Source: an uncultured Saprospiraceae bacterium (GTDB taxonomy: Bacteria; Bacteroidota; Bacteroidia; Chitinophagales; Saprospiraceae). From it: a stretch of DNA of 32,405 nt. Below, piece after piece: positions 1-9,010 of the stretch; the first letter of the stretch is position 1, and every line of letters begins with the position of its first letter. The stretch lies in contig CALDTK010000098.1 in the NCBI GenBank assembly GCA_937924035.1, positions 1-32,405 on the forward strand. Direction: 5' to 3'. The notes under the pieces were generated by a model. It made no database searches. It was given only the letters and a program-made list of their open reading frames with translations, and had not been told where the DNA came from. Both the position numbers and the translations under genes were made by a program.

Positions 1-756
1 AGCATTGATCTCCGACTTGGTAGCTTTAAAGAGTTGATCGATCGATTTACGCAAACTGTTGCGATCGTCTCTTGAAAGGGCTGCTTTGGAAATCGCATCC
101 TGGATCTTCTTCAGATCATTAAAAAGTGAACGAAGGTTTTCCTTTTTTTCCAAGCGCGTTTGAGCGCCCGCAAGCAACTCACGAAAGTCTTTCTTGAGCT
201 CCTTACTTTTTGAGCGGACTTCTTTCTCTTTACCTCGACGAAGCTCTTTCATTTTAGTGAAGAGTTCGTCACTCAGCTTTCGAAGCTCATGGGTGTGCTC
301 ATAGCGAATGACTTTGTTCGTCAATTCTGTTTGCACTTTGTTCCACACCCCTTTCAGGCGTTCAAAAATCCCCTCATCAAAAGCGGTGAGATTACCGACA
401 ACATCGTGCAATTCTTCAAACTCAGCTCGAAATTGGCGACGTAATTGAGCACTTACAATGTCGGAAGGCCATTCTCTTTCCGCACTAGCGATGCGTACTT
501 TATCGTCAACATCTGCTCCATCAGGAACAATTGTACCGCTGGCCTGAAGTGGAATTCGCTCTGTTTTGGTGCCTTCCGGAAAAGGCATGGTAGTATGGTT
601 ATTCCACGCGTTGATGATGGTCTGCAACAACTCCTCATTGCTGGCAGACGCAGGGACAACTCGTCGAATAATTTGAGCCTCATCGGCGTCTAGCTCGAAC
701 GTAAACAATCGTCGGCTATCCTCGAGCGTACCCCAAGTGACAAAGCGATCGCGCAT
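1..756 (-). CDS. Conserved coiled-coil protein of unknown function (C-terminus cut by window edge)
   Basis: The frame is open from an ATG at 754-756 down to base 1 without a stop, so at least 252 residues are present and the C-terminus lies outside the window. I do not recognise the family. The first ~110 residues look globular and mixed, starting MRDRFVTWGTLEDSRR. From about residue 125 onward the sequence is highly charged and rich in Lys, Glu, Arg and Leu (for example KMKELRRGKEKEVRSK), which predicts long alpha-helical coiled coils. There is no signal peptide or membrane segment, so a cytoplasmic location is inferred. It is transcribed in the same direction as asd but 90 bp downstream of it, with a hairpin between, so it is probably a separate unit. 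No function is proposed. Confidence 0.75.
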   Translation of the reverse strand, partial: MRDRFVTWGTLEDSRRLFTFELDADEAQIIRRVVPASASNEELLQTIINAWNNHTTMPFPEGTKTERIPLQASGTIVPDGADVDDKVRIASAEREWPSDIVSAQLRRQFRAEFEELHDVVGNLTAFDEGIFERLKGVWNKVQTELTNKVIRYEHTHELRKLSDELFTKMKELRRGKEKEVRSKSKELKKDFRELLAGAQTRLEKKENLRSLFNDLKKIQDAISKAALSRDDRNSLRKSIDQLFKATKSEINA

Positions 757-821
757 AGTAGTGTGATTTGAAGAAGTGTAGCAAAGAACGGCATGTTAGC
801 CTTTCCCCGCTGGAGACAAAT

Positions 822-841
822 GAAAATAGCTTGTTAGCTAT
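822..841 (-). terminator. Possible Rho-independent terminator after asd
   Basis: A perfect 6-bp inverted repeat (ATAGCT, loop AACA, AGCTAT on the minus strand) lies just past the asd stop codon and runs into TTTTCAT. The stem is short and the T-tract has only four Ts, so this would be a weak terminator. Its position directly behind the gene supports it. Confidence 0.4.
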
Positions 842-846
842 AGAAA

Positions 847-1863
847 TTAGACAAGTGATGGTTGTCGTACAAGGCCTTGTTGCACCAAATATTGAGCAAT
901 TTGAACGGTGTTGGTGGCAGCACCTTTGCGCAAATTATCAGCCACAACCCAAAGATTGAGTGCATTTTCGAGACTTTCATCTCTTCGAATACGTCCAACA
1001 AACACCTCGTTGCGACCTTTACTAAAACGAGGCATTGGATATACATTATTGGCTACGTCATCTTGAACGATAACTCCAGGAGTTGCAGCAAGGTGCTTAC
1101 GTACATCTTCTAGTTCAAAAGGTTTTTCGAAAGCTGCATTTACAGCTTCTGAATGACCTCCATGGACGGGTACTCGCACAGCTGTGGCAGTGATTGCAAG
1201 GTCTGAAACACCAAGAATTTTTCGAGTTTCATGCACCAATTTCATCTCCTCTTTGGTGTAGCCATTATCTAGAAAAATATCGCAGTGCGGCAGACAATTT
1301 TCGAAAATTGGATGAGGGTAAGCAGCGTCTTCTGGATCGAGTTGAGTACCAGCTCTTTCAGCTTCATATTGCCTCACTGCTGGCATACCTGTTCCCGTGA
1401 ACGATTGATAGGTGCTGATAACCAATCGCTTAAGTGTATAGGCTGCATGTAACGGTCCCATTGCTACTACCATTTGAATGGTTGAGCAATTTGGATTTGC
1501 GATGATGCGATCATCAGCAGTTAAAGTTGACCCATTGATTTCAGGGACGATGAGTTTTTTGTCAGCATCCATTCTAAATGCACTACTGTTGTCGACCACT
1601 ATGGTACCTACTTCTGCGAAGCGAGGTGCCCATTCTAAACTCACTGATCCTCCGGCAGAGAAAAGTGCAAAATCAGCTTTCGCCAAAACTCCATCCTCCA
1701 TCGAGACAACAGGGTACTTTTTACCTCCAAATACTACCTGTTTGCCTACAGAACGAGCTGAGGCTACAGGGATGAATTCAGTTACTGGAAAATTTACCTC
1801 TTCGAGTACACGACAGAGCTCATGTCCTACTAGGCCAGTAACGCCTACAACAGCTACTTTCAT
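847..1863 (-). CDS. asd: Aspartate-semialdehyde dehydrogenase
   Basis: The enzyme catalyses NADPH-dependent reduction of aspartyl-4-phosphate to aspartate semialdehyde, the branch point to lysine/diaminopimelate, threonine and methionine; it is cytosolic. The 338-residue product has the N-terminal nucleotide-binding motif VGVTGLVG (residues 6-13), the SAGGSVS segment near residue 69, and the catalytic cysteine in NPNCSTIQ (Cys126). Near the C-terminus, RVPVHGGHSEAV carries the substrate-binding Arg and the catalytic His. The frame is open upstream to an ATG at 1914, but I chose the ATG at 1861-1863. The family N-terminus (KVAVVGVTG) begins there, and a promoter -7 box sits at 1885-1892, between the two ATGs. 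It is divergent from the lamin-tail gene and appears monocistronic. Confidence 0.96.
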   Translation of the reverse strand: MKVAVVGVTGLVGHELCRVLEEVNFPVTEFIPVASARSVGKQVVFGGKKYPVVSMEDGVLAKADFALFSAGGSVSLEWAPRFAEVGTIVVDNSSAFRMDADKKLIVPEINGSTLTADDRIIANPNCSTIQMVVAMGPLHAAYTLKRLVISTYQSFTGTGMPAVRQYEAERAGTQLDPEDAAYPHPIFENCLPHCDIFLDNGYTKEEMKLVHETRKILGVSDLAITATAVRVPVHGGHSEAVNAAFEKPFELEDVRKHLAATPGVIVQDDVANNVYPMPRFSKGRNEVFVGRIRRDESLENALNLWVVADNLRKGAATNTVQIAQYLVQQGLVRQPSLV

Positions 1864-1884
1864 ACCGCACGGTTTAATGGCGTA

Positions 1885-1914
1885 CAAATGTACAGTAAGC
1901 AAGACTCGCGCCAT
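1885..1914 (-). promoter_or_regulatory. Promoter of asd, Bacteroidota type
   Basis: TACATTTG on the minus strand (1885-1892) matches the Bacteroidota -7 consensus TAnnTTTG exactly. Nineteen bases upstream stands ATG (1912-1914) where TTG would be expected, so the -33 element is one base off. Transcription should begin about 15 bases ahead of the ATG at 1863, which supports that start codon. Confidence 0.45.
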
Positions 1915-2070
1915 GCTTTCTTTAAATAGAGTAAAATTCTTAGCCTAGGACGTAGGTCGAGGTTCTCTGCTCATTGGGCAAATGGTCCTACTTATGCCCA
2001 AACTAGCTCATAGTTAAATTAGGACTTCACATACAGGCCTTAAGCTTAATTGATCTTGTAACTTGGCGCT

Positions 2071-4644
2071 ATGATCGTTAAGTGTTTTGCCGAAAGGCTA
2101 CTATTCTTGCTGGTAGCGATGTTACTCATGTCGACGACAGCATCTGGTCAGACTTTGATCGATGAATTTATCAATGGATTTGATCCTTCACTTAACTGGC
2201 AAGGCGATACCGACGCCTTTGTAGGGAATGCAGGACGTCTACAACTTGACGATATGCGCCAAAACCCTTCGAGTAATGCAAGGGTATGGGTGTCTGCGAA
2301 TACTCAAGATAATGCTTGCTGGACACTAGATGCAGAACTTCAATTTAGTCCTTCAGCGAGTAACAAGGCTGTTTGGTGGTTGGCGGCCGATCGTCCTCTT
2401 GATCAGGGTGGAGTTCAAGGATTTTATCTCCAGCTAGGTGGAATAAGTGGGGGCGATGACGCTTTTGAGCTTTTCGAGGTAATGGGCAGCTCTGAAACCC
2501 TCATTCTTAGCGGGCAGGTTGGGGGTGCGGCCACAGACCCCGTGCTTGCAAACCTCCAGGTATGCCGCACAACTACAGGAGCATGGAGTCTCGAAGTAGC
2601 GGATGCATCAGGGACTGTTATTGACCAAGCAACTGGCTCAAGTGCAAGCTCGCTAAATGGAGCTTTTGCAGGATTAGCATTAGACTTTACTTCCACTCGA
2701 AACGGTCTTTTCTTTTTCGATAATTTTGAAATTGACCCAATTTTCGTGGACCAAGTAGCTCCAAGCTTGGTTAGCGCTACCGCAATTGATGAACGCACTG
2801 TTCAGCTTGTGGCTAGCGAAGCACTTTTGGGTACAGCGGCTGCACCAAGCCTCTATCAAGTCGGAGGTATGGCAATTACAAGCTCCAATCTTTCGGGAAA
2901 TACTGTCGAACTTAACCTTGCTACAGACCTTGTTTCAGGACAATCGACACCTGTCACGGTTTCGGCATGGAGTGATCTTGCGGGAAATGAGTCGACCAAT
3001 CTATCCGCTTCAGTTACCTACACTGCTCCTCGTCAGCTGGCGGTTTTTGAATTGCTAATTACGGAGTTGATGCCTGATCCGACGCCTACGATTGGACTGC
3101 CAGATTTTGAGTACATCGAACTTTTTAACGCTGGATCTAGCGCCATTGACTTATCAACGGTCAGTATCTCTGATGATGGGGACTTGATTGTACTTCCAAC
3201 GATCATGCTTGAACCCCAGTCTTATGTGGCCCTAGCTGAGGATGCGGGAGGTGACAGTCGCTTTATTTCGTTTCCAGACTTTCCTGCATTGACAAATACT
3301 GGTGGGTTACTAGGGTTAGTCTTTAATGGTGAAACAATCGATCAGGTCAATTACACTCGGAGTTGGCATGAATCATCAAAGGATGATGGAGGGTATTCAC
3401 TAGAGCGTAAAGATTTAAATCAACCTTGCCTGTTAGGGCAGGAGAATTGGAACTCAAGTACTAGCCTTAGTGGAGGAACTCCCGGAGCAGCCAATAGCAT
3501 AACAACCAGCATTACAGGTGACAGCTTGAAAATCATAGGAGTAGACGTACTTAATCCATCAACCTTGCTTGTTCGTACTAATCGAGTCCTGCGCGATGCT
3601 TCAGCTGCTTTTCAACTTTCGGTAGGAGGCGGAGTCACTGTATCGCCAACGGACTTCATGAATGAATACCAATTAGTGTTGGACCAGGCACTAACTCAAG
3701 GAGAGCCAAGATTACTTACCCTGAGCTCAGGAGTCACTAGTTGCTTAGGTAGCGATGTTGTGAGTCGTCTAGGTGTGACGATTGGAATACAAGACCAACC
3801 TGAGGTGGGCGATTGGGAATTAAATGAGATCATGTACGATCCACTTAGTGGCCAAGGTCGCTGGGTTGAACTAGTTAATGCCAGTGACAAGCTTCTCAGT
3901 ACGGATGGCTTGTTTCTAGCGCGAATGAATGAGGACGGCACAGTTGATGAGCTTTTCGAGCCATTTGCTGAGATACTCGTCCCTGCTGGTGGATATGTTG
4001 TTTACGCTAATGATGTCGAATCGCTTTTACGTCAATTTCCGAGTGCACTCCTCACCAGTATCGTCTCTACTGATGTTCCAACCCTTGGTGATGAAGAATG
4101 TCTGCAGTTGTTTGATCCTGTTAGTGAAGAAGTATATTTCAATGTGTGCTACACAGAAGATTGGCACAATCAGGCATATGCAAATACGGATGGTGTTAGC
4201 CTAGAACGAATTGATTTGCAACAGTTGCCTCAAAGTGAATCTAATTGGACAAGTGGGGCGGCCACATCTGGATTTGGAACTCCTACACGACCTAATTCTC
4301 AAGCGCGAGTAGGCCAAGCTGTTCCCGAAGGAACTTTTGCTCTCGCAAGTGAGCGAATCAGTCCAGATGGAGATGGGTTTGAAGATTTATTACGCCTAGA
4401 CTACTCCTTTGGCGAAGCTGGTGTTTTGGCCAGATTCGATATCGTAGATCTTCTTGGAAGACCAGTTCTAGAAAGTAATCAAGATACCTCTCCTGGAATA
4501 TCAGGGACATGGACCTGGGATGGAGTGGATTCTGATGGAGAAATTGTTGAGGTTGGCACCTATGTCTTGCGGGTCACCTACTTCTCACCAGATACACCCC
4601 GTGAGGTAGAAAATATTGCTTTTAGCGTCCTAGCCCAGCGTTGA
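2071..4644 (+). CDS. Secreted protein with two lamin-tail domains and a FlgD-like C-terminal Ig domain
   Basis: This 857-residue protein starts with a clear signal peptide: hydrophobic core LLFLLVAMLL, cleavage near ASGQ at about residue 27. Residues ~28-225 look like a concanavalin/laminin-G-type beta sandwich. Residues ~227-310 form an Ig-like domain (SwmB type: SATAIDERTVQLVASEALLG). Two lamin-tail domains follow, beginning at about 328 (LLITELMPDPT, YIELFNAGS) and 580 (ELNEIMYDP, WVELVNASD). The end (~750-857) resembles the FlgD Ig-like fold, with ISPDGDGFED and GTWTWDGVDSDGE. It lacks the usual type A T9SS tail, so the route past the outer membrane is unclear. Lamin-tail domains in bacterial exoproteins are usually found with nucleases, phosphatases or adhesins, but I see no catalytic domain here. 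An adhesive or structural role is inferred. Confidence 0.88.
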   Translation: MIVKCFAERLLFLLVAMLLMSTTASGQTLIDEFINGFDPSLNWQGDTDAFVGNAGRLQLDDMRQNPSSNARVWVSANTQDNACWTLDAELQFSPSASNKAVWWLAADRPLDQGGVQGFYLQLGGISGGDDAFELFEVMGSSETLILSGQVGGAATDPVLANLQVCRTTTGAWSLEVADASGTVIDQATGSSASSLNGAFAGLALDFTSTRNGLFFFDNFEIDPIFVDQVAPSLVSATAIDERTVQLVASEALLGTAAAPSLYQVGGMAITSSNLSGNTVELNLATDLVSGQSTPVTVSAWSDLAGNESTNLSASVTYTAPRQLAVFELLITELMPDPTPTIGLPDFEYIELFNAGSSAIDLSTVSISDDGDLIVLPTIMLEPQSYVALAEDAGGDSRFISFPDFPALTNTGGLLGLVFNGETIDQVNYTRSWHESSKDDGGYSLERKDLNQPCLLGQENWNSSTSLSGGTPGAANSITTSITGDSLKIIGVDVLNPSTLLVRTNRVLRDASAAFQLSVGGGVTVSPTDFMNEYQLVLDQALTQGEPRLLTLSSGVTSCLGSDVVSRLGVTIGIQDQPEVGDWELNEIMYDPLSGQGRWVELVNASDKLLSTDGLFLARMNEDGTVDELFEPFAEILVPAGGYVVYANDVESLLRQFPSALLTSIVSTDVPTLGDEECLQLFDPVSEEVYFNVCYTEDWHNQAYANTDGVSLERIDLQQLPQSESNWTSGAATSGFGTPTRPNSQARVGQAVPEGTFALASERISPDGDGFEDLLRLDYSFGEAGVLARFDIVDLLGRPVLESNQDTSPGISGTWTWDGVDSDGEIVEVGTYVLRVTYFSPDTPREVENIAFSVLAQR

Positions 4645-5334
4645 TTAAGATATTTCGCTTTCAAGGAAACGGAAATACTCACTCGCAATAAGTGCTGTTG
4701 GTTCTTTATAGTCCGCCTTTTTGAGCCTTTTAAGATGTATCTTATTGTAGGCCTCATCCTTTCGCACAAACGTATTGACGACTTTCACTGTCTTTGCAAA
4801 TCGCGTAGCATCAACAACTGATTCTACATTTCGTGCTTTCAATACGAGCAAAGCATTTCTGTATACATCGTGCTCGAAATATCCATGCGAGCTCGGATAG
4901 CGGCACAAACAGTATAAGCTTGGCGCCCGGTTGTCATCGTGGTAATGCGTAGAAGGCGCTTTCTTTAAATCTTGACGTCTCATTTCTCCGAGAACTTCAT
5001 CGAGATAAAAATTGAATCCACGAAAACGATCCCCGAGTTCAACTTCTTCGTTGAACAGGCGACCAAATGCCAAATTGGTCATGTCTGGGGCGAATTCAGC
5101 AAATTGCATCATTACTTCCTTAGGGAAATAGGCGTGTCCTTGCCAGTAAGCTCTTGTCTGTTGATTAGATAGGGCAGCGTCTAGTGTGGTTGCAAGAGCA
5201 CTTGGTGAACTTGGTGGCCACGCTTCTTGCCAAGTGGAGATTGTTTCGTAGAGTGGCTCAAGACCTGTTTCCCAGCCTTTATCTAGGGCTTCAAAAAAGA
5301 GTCTGAGCGTATCGTTGAGAATTGCCAATTGCAT
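4645..5334 (-). CDS. Cytoplasmic protein resembling a stand-alone N-terminal domain of McrB-like ATPases
   Basis: The 229-residue product has no signal peptide, membrane helix or P-loop. Residues ~55-165 resemble, from memory, a domain at the N-terminus of McrB-like AAA+ proteins in Bacteroidota. The pattern there is FPKEVMMQFAEFAPD, then FGRLFNEEVELGDRFRGF, then HYHDDNRAPSLYCLCRYP followed by an aromatic-rich stretch. No AAA+ module follows: the gene stops where the convergent lamin-tail gene ends, TGA and the complementary TAA being directly adjacent. It starts 27 bp after the TPR-CHAT gene on the same strand and is probably cotranscribed with it. The ATG is the first possible one, since an in-frame TAA lies 15 bp upstream at 5350-5352. 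A TACCTT box six bases before the ATG may give it a promoter of its own. The domain assignment is tentative. Confidence 0.8.
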   Translation of the reverse strand: MQLAILNDTLRLFFEALDKGWETGLEPLYETISTWQEAWPPSSPSALATTLDAALSNQQTRAYWQGHAYFPKEVMMQFAEFAPDMTNLAFGRLFNEEVELGDRFRGFNFYLDEVLGEMRRQDLKKAPSTHYHDDNRAPSLYCLCRYPSSHGYFEHDVYRNALLVLKARNVESVVDATRFAKTVKVVNTFVRKDEAYNKIHLKRLKKADYKEPTALIASEYFRFLESEIS

Positions 5335-5361
5335 TGGGCGAAGGTAGAATTACCGGTGGCT

Positions 5362-8300
5362 CTAGCGACGTCGTAAGAAGAAAAATGACGCAAGGATCAA
5401 AGCCAATAGCGCTCCTGCATAAACAAGGTATCCCCAGCCCTTATCAAGAGGGGATAGCTTACCACTAATTTCAAATGGCGCCCAATAGAAAGGATGGAGA
5501 TATTGTCCTCCTGCAGTCTGGAGGTATGTACGTTGCGAATGACTGAGTGCCTCATCTAACGGCTCTTGCTCAGCGAGCTTATCGTAGAAGGAAAGCAATA
5601 TTTCTTGACTGCTCTTATCTTCAACTCGCCAGCTCGTATGAAGTACCGATTTACTTCCTGCGTTCAAAAACACATTAGATAGGCTCATCGCACCTTCACC
5701 ATTACTGATTTTTCCAGCGCCACTCTCACATGCTCCTAGTACGACGAGGTCTGAAGGTAATTCGAGTTCACTTATTGTTCGCGCATAGAGCCGCTCTCCA
5801 CTTTTAGAGGTCGTATCTGTAACTATGATATAGCTATATTCTCCAGCATTAAGATTACTGCTAGCATGACTGGCGATATGAATGACATTGCTATTCTTAA
5901 AAGCATTTTTGAATCCTTCAAAATCTGCTTGTTGCCCTCTTAAGAGCTTACCATCGAACTTATGGACTAGTGATTCAACTTCTTGATTTGCATAAGCAAG
6001 TCCGGCATTGTTATAATCTGAAGCAGATGTAGAAGCGATTGGTGATGATGAAACTTGTGAAGGGGCAAGGGCAGATAATTTTATTTTTTCACTGGCTGAA
6101 CTTTTTGCTTGCGAATCAAAAAACGTAGAAGGGCTTTGGTGATAGCTAAATGAGAAGTCTTCTACAGAAAAATGAACGTCTCTAAAGCCTAAAGATCCAG
6201 AGGCAATCGGTTGAGACGGCAATGCCGAAAAAGGCAGATTTTCAACTGGGTAGCTTTCGATGATAGCTATTCGAGAAATACCTTTTATGGAGATAGGAAT
6301 AAGGTTGGCAAAAAGTTTTGCTCCAAGGTTGAGAATTTGTAAGCTTTCGCTAAAACCTTCAGACTCGCTACTACAGAAGCTTACGTAGGATTCAATAGAC
6401 GCACGGAGATCTTTTGCATTCGGCAAAGTGTTCAAGCTAATCCCTTGTCTTGTAATGCTTAAAATGTTTAACTCATCAGCGTATTGGTAGTATAGGACTA
6501 TACCTTGATTTTCACTTAATGCGTCGTAATTAATTTTACGATTAAAGTCAATAGCTGGCGTTTTTAATTTTTTGACATAGGATGCTAATAAGGGCCTTAA
6601 AACAAGGATGCTGTCTAAGTAAAGTGCATTTCGCTTTTGAGCGTTAGACGATTTTTTGGTGTTTTCAAAAATCATCGATTCGTACGCGGCAATTCGTTGT
6701 CTAATCTCTTTGGCGTGTTCTCTTTCAGCAGCTGCTAAATCGGAAAAATTTTCATAGCTCCAGATGTTTCGAAGGTAGCTCTGCTTGATATCTATTATGA
6801 CTAAGAGCTTCTCTAAGTGATTTTTGTCGTTTGCTTTTTTGTAAAGTTCTAGATGAAGGTTAGCTAGTGTCTCAAGGATGTCAGTGATGTTAAAGCAACT
6901 TGCGCAACTATTTCGTTGGTTTTTCTTCCCTGGCGTTGAAGCCGTTAATTCAATCAACTCTTTGGTGTAGGTACGTAGCTTTTGATCCAAGTTATCTGCA
7001 ATTGCTTGTTCTGGGGTGCCCTGTGCTATTAGCAGACTAACGCGAAGAGCATCTAGATTGGCAGTTGCTTGTAATTTGTCGGATGGGTATATTATGTTGT
7101 CGTTTTTGTCAATAAAAAGATAAGTAGAATCAATTACTTTTTTGGCTCTGTCTAGTCGGTTGCTTTTGATGAGACTAGCGATATATTTTGGGCTAATATT
7201 TATTAATAAATCTAATTGATTTAAGGAGTCTTTAGTGGAAGTGTTGTAAGCTTTTTCGAATGATGAGAAGGCTTCTTGCTCTTGATTGTTTTGAAGATAA
7301 TATGTTGCGTCGACGTTGTAAAGACGTGTCAGGTCAGCCTGGGCTAGATCTGGGTAGGTAGATTGAATTGCAAAGGCTTCGTCAAGGTGCTTTCTCGCCT
7401 GCGTGTTGGAGTTGTTAAGAAGTTCGGCAGTTGAGAGGCTTTTTAGAATCCTAATTTCTAAATCTTTCGGGGTGTTGTCTAGACTTCTTAATTTACCTAA
7501 GGCTTTTTCGTAAGCGTTTATACTTTTATCGTAATCACCAATTCGTTTGTACACCCAACCTAAAGCTGAGTAGGTATTTGTAAGGTAAATTTGGTCTGCT
7601 CCGGGATCTTCGAGGAAAGAATCTAGCTTCCGCATCAGAATTGGAATAGCTTCTTCAGCATCTCCATAGTTGTCTATTGCTGTTGCTGCATTGCCGAGTG
7701 CGGCATGGGTATAAGTGCTATTAGGTCCTAGCGTTTCAGTAAATATTTCTGCAGCTTTTTCGTAGTGAAATTTGGCGAGCTTATATCGACCAAGCTGTCT
7801 ATAACAGATGCCTAAACTGTTATGTGCAACTCCGCTTCCGATGCTTTTCTCAGCCTTGAGCTTAGAAATAGTTTTGAGGACCTCTTTACTCATATTCACT
7901 GAGTTGTCGTATTGGCCCATTAACTCATAAGTCCCTGCCAGGTTGTTCTGGGCAAATTTGATGACTTTTAGTTTGTCTTCCTCAGGAAGTTTTTGGCTTA
8001 ATTCAATCGCCTGTAAGAAATTATTCCTTGCCTCTTCTAAATCACCTTTCTTATTGAATACGATTCCAATACTAGTTTTCAAATTGGCCTTGTCTATTCT
8101 ACTTTGATCGGTCGATAGTGTTTTGAGTACTTCTTCAGAGGCAAAGTAGCTTTTTAGGGCGTCATCATAATTTCCGAAGCTATATTGAGTAACACCTGTG
8201 AGCTTATGAAATTTTGCCAATTGCTCGGGTGTCATCTCCTGCTGCTGCCCACTAATCATCGCAAGTTGTGTCCAAGCATCTGAATACTTGATTTTTCGTC

Positions 8301-8424
8301 TCAAGCTATCAGCATTGCGTAACCTCTTATCGATTTCAATGGAAGGGTTTGTTTGAGCAGACACGGGTTGCCCTGCAAAGAGGAATAGCATACTAACACA
8401 TGCCGTTAAAAACAATCTATACAT
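5362..8424 (-). CDS. Exported TPR-CHAT (caspase-like) protein with C-terminal membrane anchor
   Basis: The protein has 1020 residues. The signal peptide (core LFLTACVSMLFLFAG) is cleaved near VSAQ at residue 23. Residues ~30-470 are tetratricopeptide-type helical repeats, for example GVAHNSLGICYRQLGRYKLA and NTYSALGWVYKRIGDYDKSI. A helical linker follows, with a Cys pair in CASCF. The CHAT domain spans ~690-985. Its catalytic pair is visible: His853 in HIASHASS and Cys899 in LGACESGAGK, followed by the typical GEGAMSLSNVFLNAGSKSVLHTSW stretch (GEGAM, then SVLHTSW). One transmembrane helix (~998-1015) and a terminal RRR should anchor it in the inner membrane, with the TPR and CHAT parts outside the cytoplasm. 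CHAT proteins belong to peptidase clan CD; the substrate here is unknown. By eye the middle of the gene is more AT-rich than its neighbours. Confidence 0.9.
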   Translation of the reverse strand: MYRLFLTACVSMLFLFAGQPVSAQTNPSIEIDKRLRNADSLRRKIKYSDAWTQLAMISGQQQEMTPEQLAKFHKLTGVTQYSFGNYDDALKSYFASEEVLKTLSTDQSRIDKANLKTSIGIVFNKKGDLEEARNNFLQAIELSQKLPEEDKLKVIKFAQNNLAGTYELMGQYDNSVNMSKEVLKTISKLKAEKSIGSGVAHNSLGICYRQLGRYKLAKFHYEKAAEIFTETLGPNSTYTHAALGNAATAIDNYGDAEEAIPILMRKLDSFLEDPGADQIYLTNTYSALGWVYKRIGDYDKSINAYEKALGKLRSLDNTPKDLEIRILKSLSTAELLNNSNTQARKHLDEAFAIQSTYPDLAQADLTRLYNVDATYYLQNNQEQEAFSSFEKAYNTSTKDSLNQLDLLINISPKYIASLIKSNRLDRAKKVIDSTYLFIDKNDNIIYPSDKLQATANLDALRVSLLIAQGTPEQAIADNLDQKLRTYTKELIELTASTPGKKNQRNSCASCFNITDILETLANLHLELYKKANDKNHLEKLLVIIDIKQSYLRNIWSYENFSDLAAAEREHAKEIRQRIAAYESMIFENTKKSSNAQKRNALYLDSILVLRPLLASYVKKLKTPAIDFNRKINYDALSENQGIVLYYQYADELNILSITRQGISLNTLPNAKDLRASIESYVSFCSSESEGFSESLQILNLGAKLFANLIPISIKGISRIAIIESYPVENLPFSALPSQPIASGSLGFRDVHFSVEDFSFSYHQSPSTFFDSQAKSSASEKIKLSALAPSQVSSSPIASTSASDYNNAGLAYANQEVESLVHKFDGKLLRGQQADFEGFKNAFKNSNVIHIASHASSNLNAGEYSYIIVTDTTSKSGERLYARTISELELPSDLVVLGACESGAGKISNGEGAMSLSNVFLNAGSKSVLHTSWRVEDKSSQEILLSFYDKLAEQEPLDEALSHSQRTYLQTAGGQYLHPFYWAPFEISGKLSPLDKGWGYLVYAGALLALILASFFFLRRR

Positions 8425-8599
8425 TTCTATAAGTTAAAGCTGAAATTGGATATGTAAGCCTGAAACTGAGAACAAACACCCGAAGCGCCAGACTACTGCA
8501 ATATAGTAATCTATCAATACGGTTTGAGGTGTTCGGGCTAATCTTACTTGAACATGAGACAATGCTATGTGTTACTCTTAGGTAACTAACAACGCACCA

Positions 8600-9010
8600 A
8601 TGCCATTACCGAAATCTGATTGGAATTCACTTACAGTAGAAGAAGAGTATGTAATTGTTCATAAGGGGACCGAACGCCCATTCACTGGCGAGTACAATAA
8701 AGAGAAAGCTAGCGGCATGTTTGTTTGTCGCCGATGTGAAAACTCCTTATATCCTAGTGATAGCAAGTTTGATAGTGGATGTGGATGGCCTAGTTTCGAT
8801 GATGAGATAGATGGCGCTGTCCGCCATGAAACCGATGCGGACGGGCGTCGTACCGAAATTCTATGTGCGAACTGTGATGGACACCTCGGTCACGTTTTCA
8901 AAGGCGAACGTTTTACCGCAAAGAATACTCGACACTGTGTCAACAGCCTATCTATAAAATTCATTAACGCTGAGAAATGGAACGCTGCTCATCCTGATAC
9001 ACCAGTGTAA
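8600..9010 (+). CDS. msrB: Peptide-methionine (R)-S-oxide reductase MsrB
   Basis: MsrB reduces the R-epimer of methionine sulfoxide in oxidised proteins, using thioredoxin as reductant. The 136-residue product is full length and cytosolic, with no signal peptide. Zinc ligands are the pairs CRRC (Cys43, Cys46) and CANC (Cys89, Cys92). The catalytic cysteine is Cys113 in RHCVNS, and Cys61 in SGCGWPSF is the likely resolving residue. Its TAA stop overlaps the msrA start by one base (TAATG), so the two are translationally coupled. It is divergent from the TPR-CHAT gene, with 175 bp between, where CCCGAA and TTCGGG half-sites flank ~50 bp. I could not define a convincing promoter there. Confidence 0.96.
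   Translation: MPLPKSDWNSLTVEEEYVIVHKGTERPFTGEYNKEKASGMFVCRRCENSLYPSDSKFDSGCGWPSFDDEIDGAVRHETDADGRRTEILCANCDGHLGHVFKGERFTAKNTRHCVNSLSIKFINAEKWNAAHPDTPV

Noticed and set aside
1864-1914. Seventeen-codon N-terminal extension of asd
   Set aside because: It precedes the conserved N-terminus and covers the predicted -7 box, so it would not be transcribed.
4645-5334. Reading the 229-residue gene as a 5' fragment of a broken McrB-like ATPase
   Set aside because: The gene ends exactly at an intact convergent gene and no P-loop remnant is found in any frame; a stand-alone domain is the simpler reading, though not proven.
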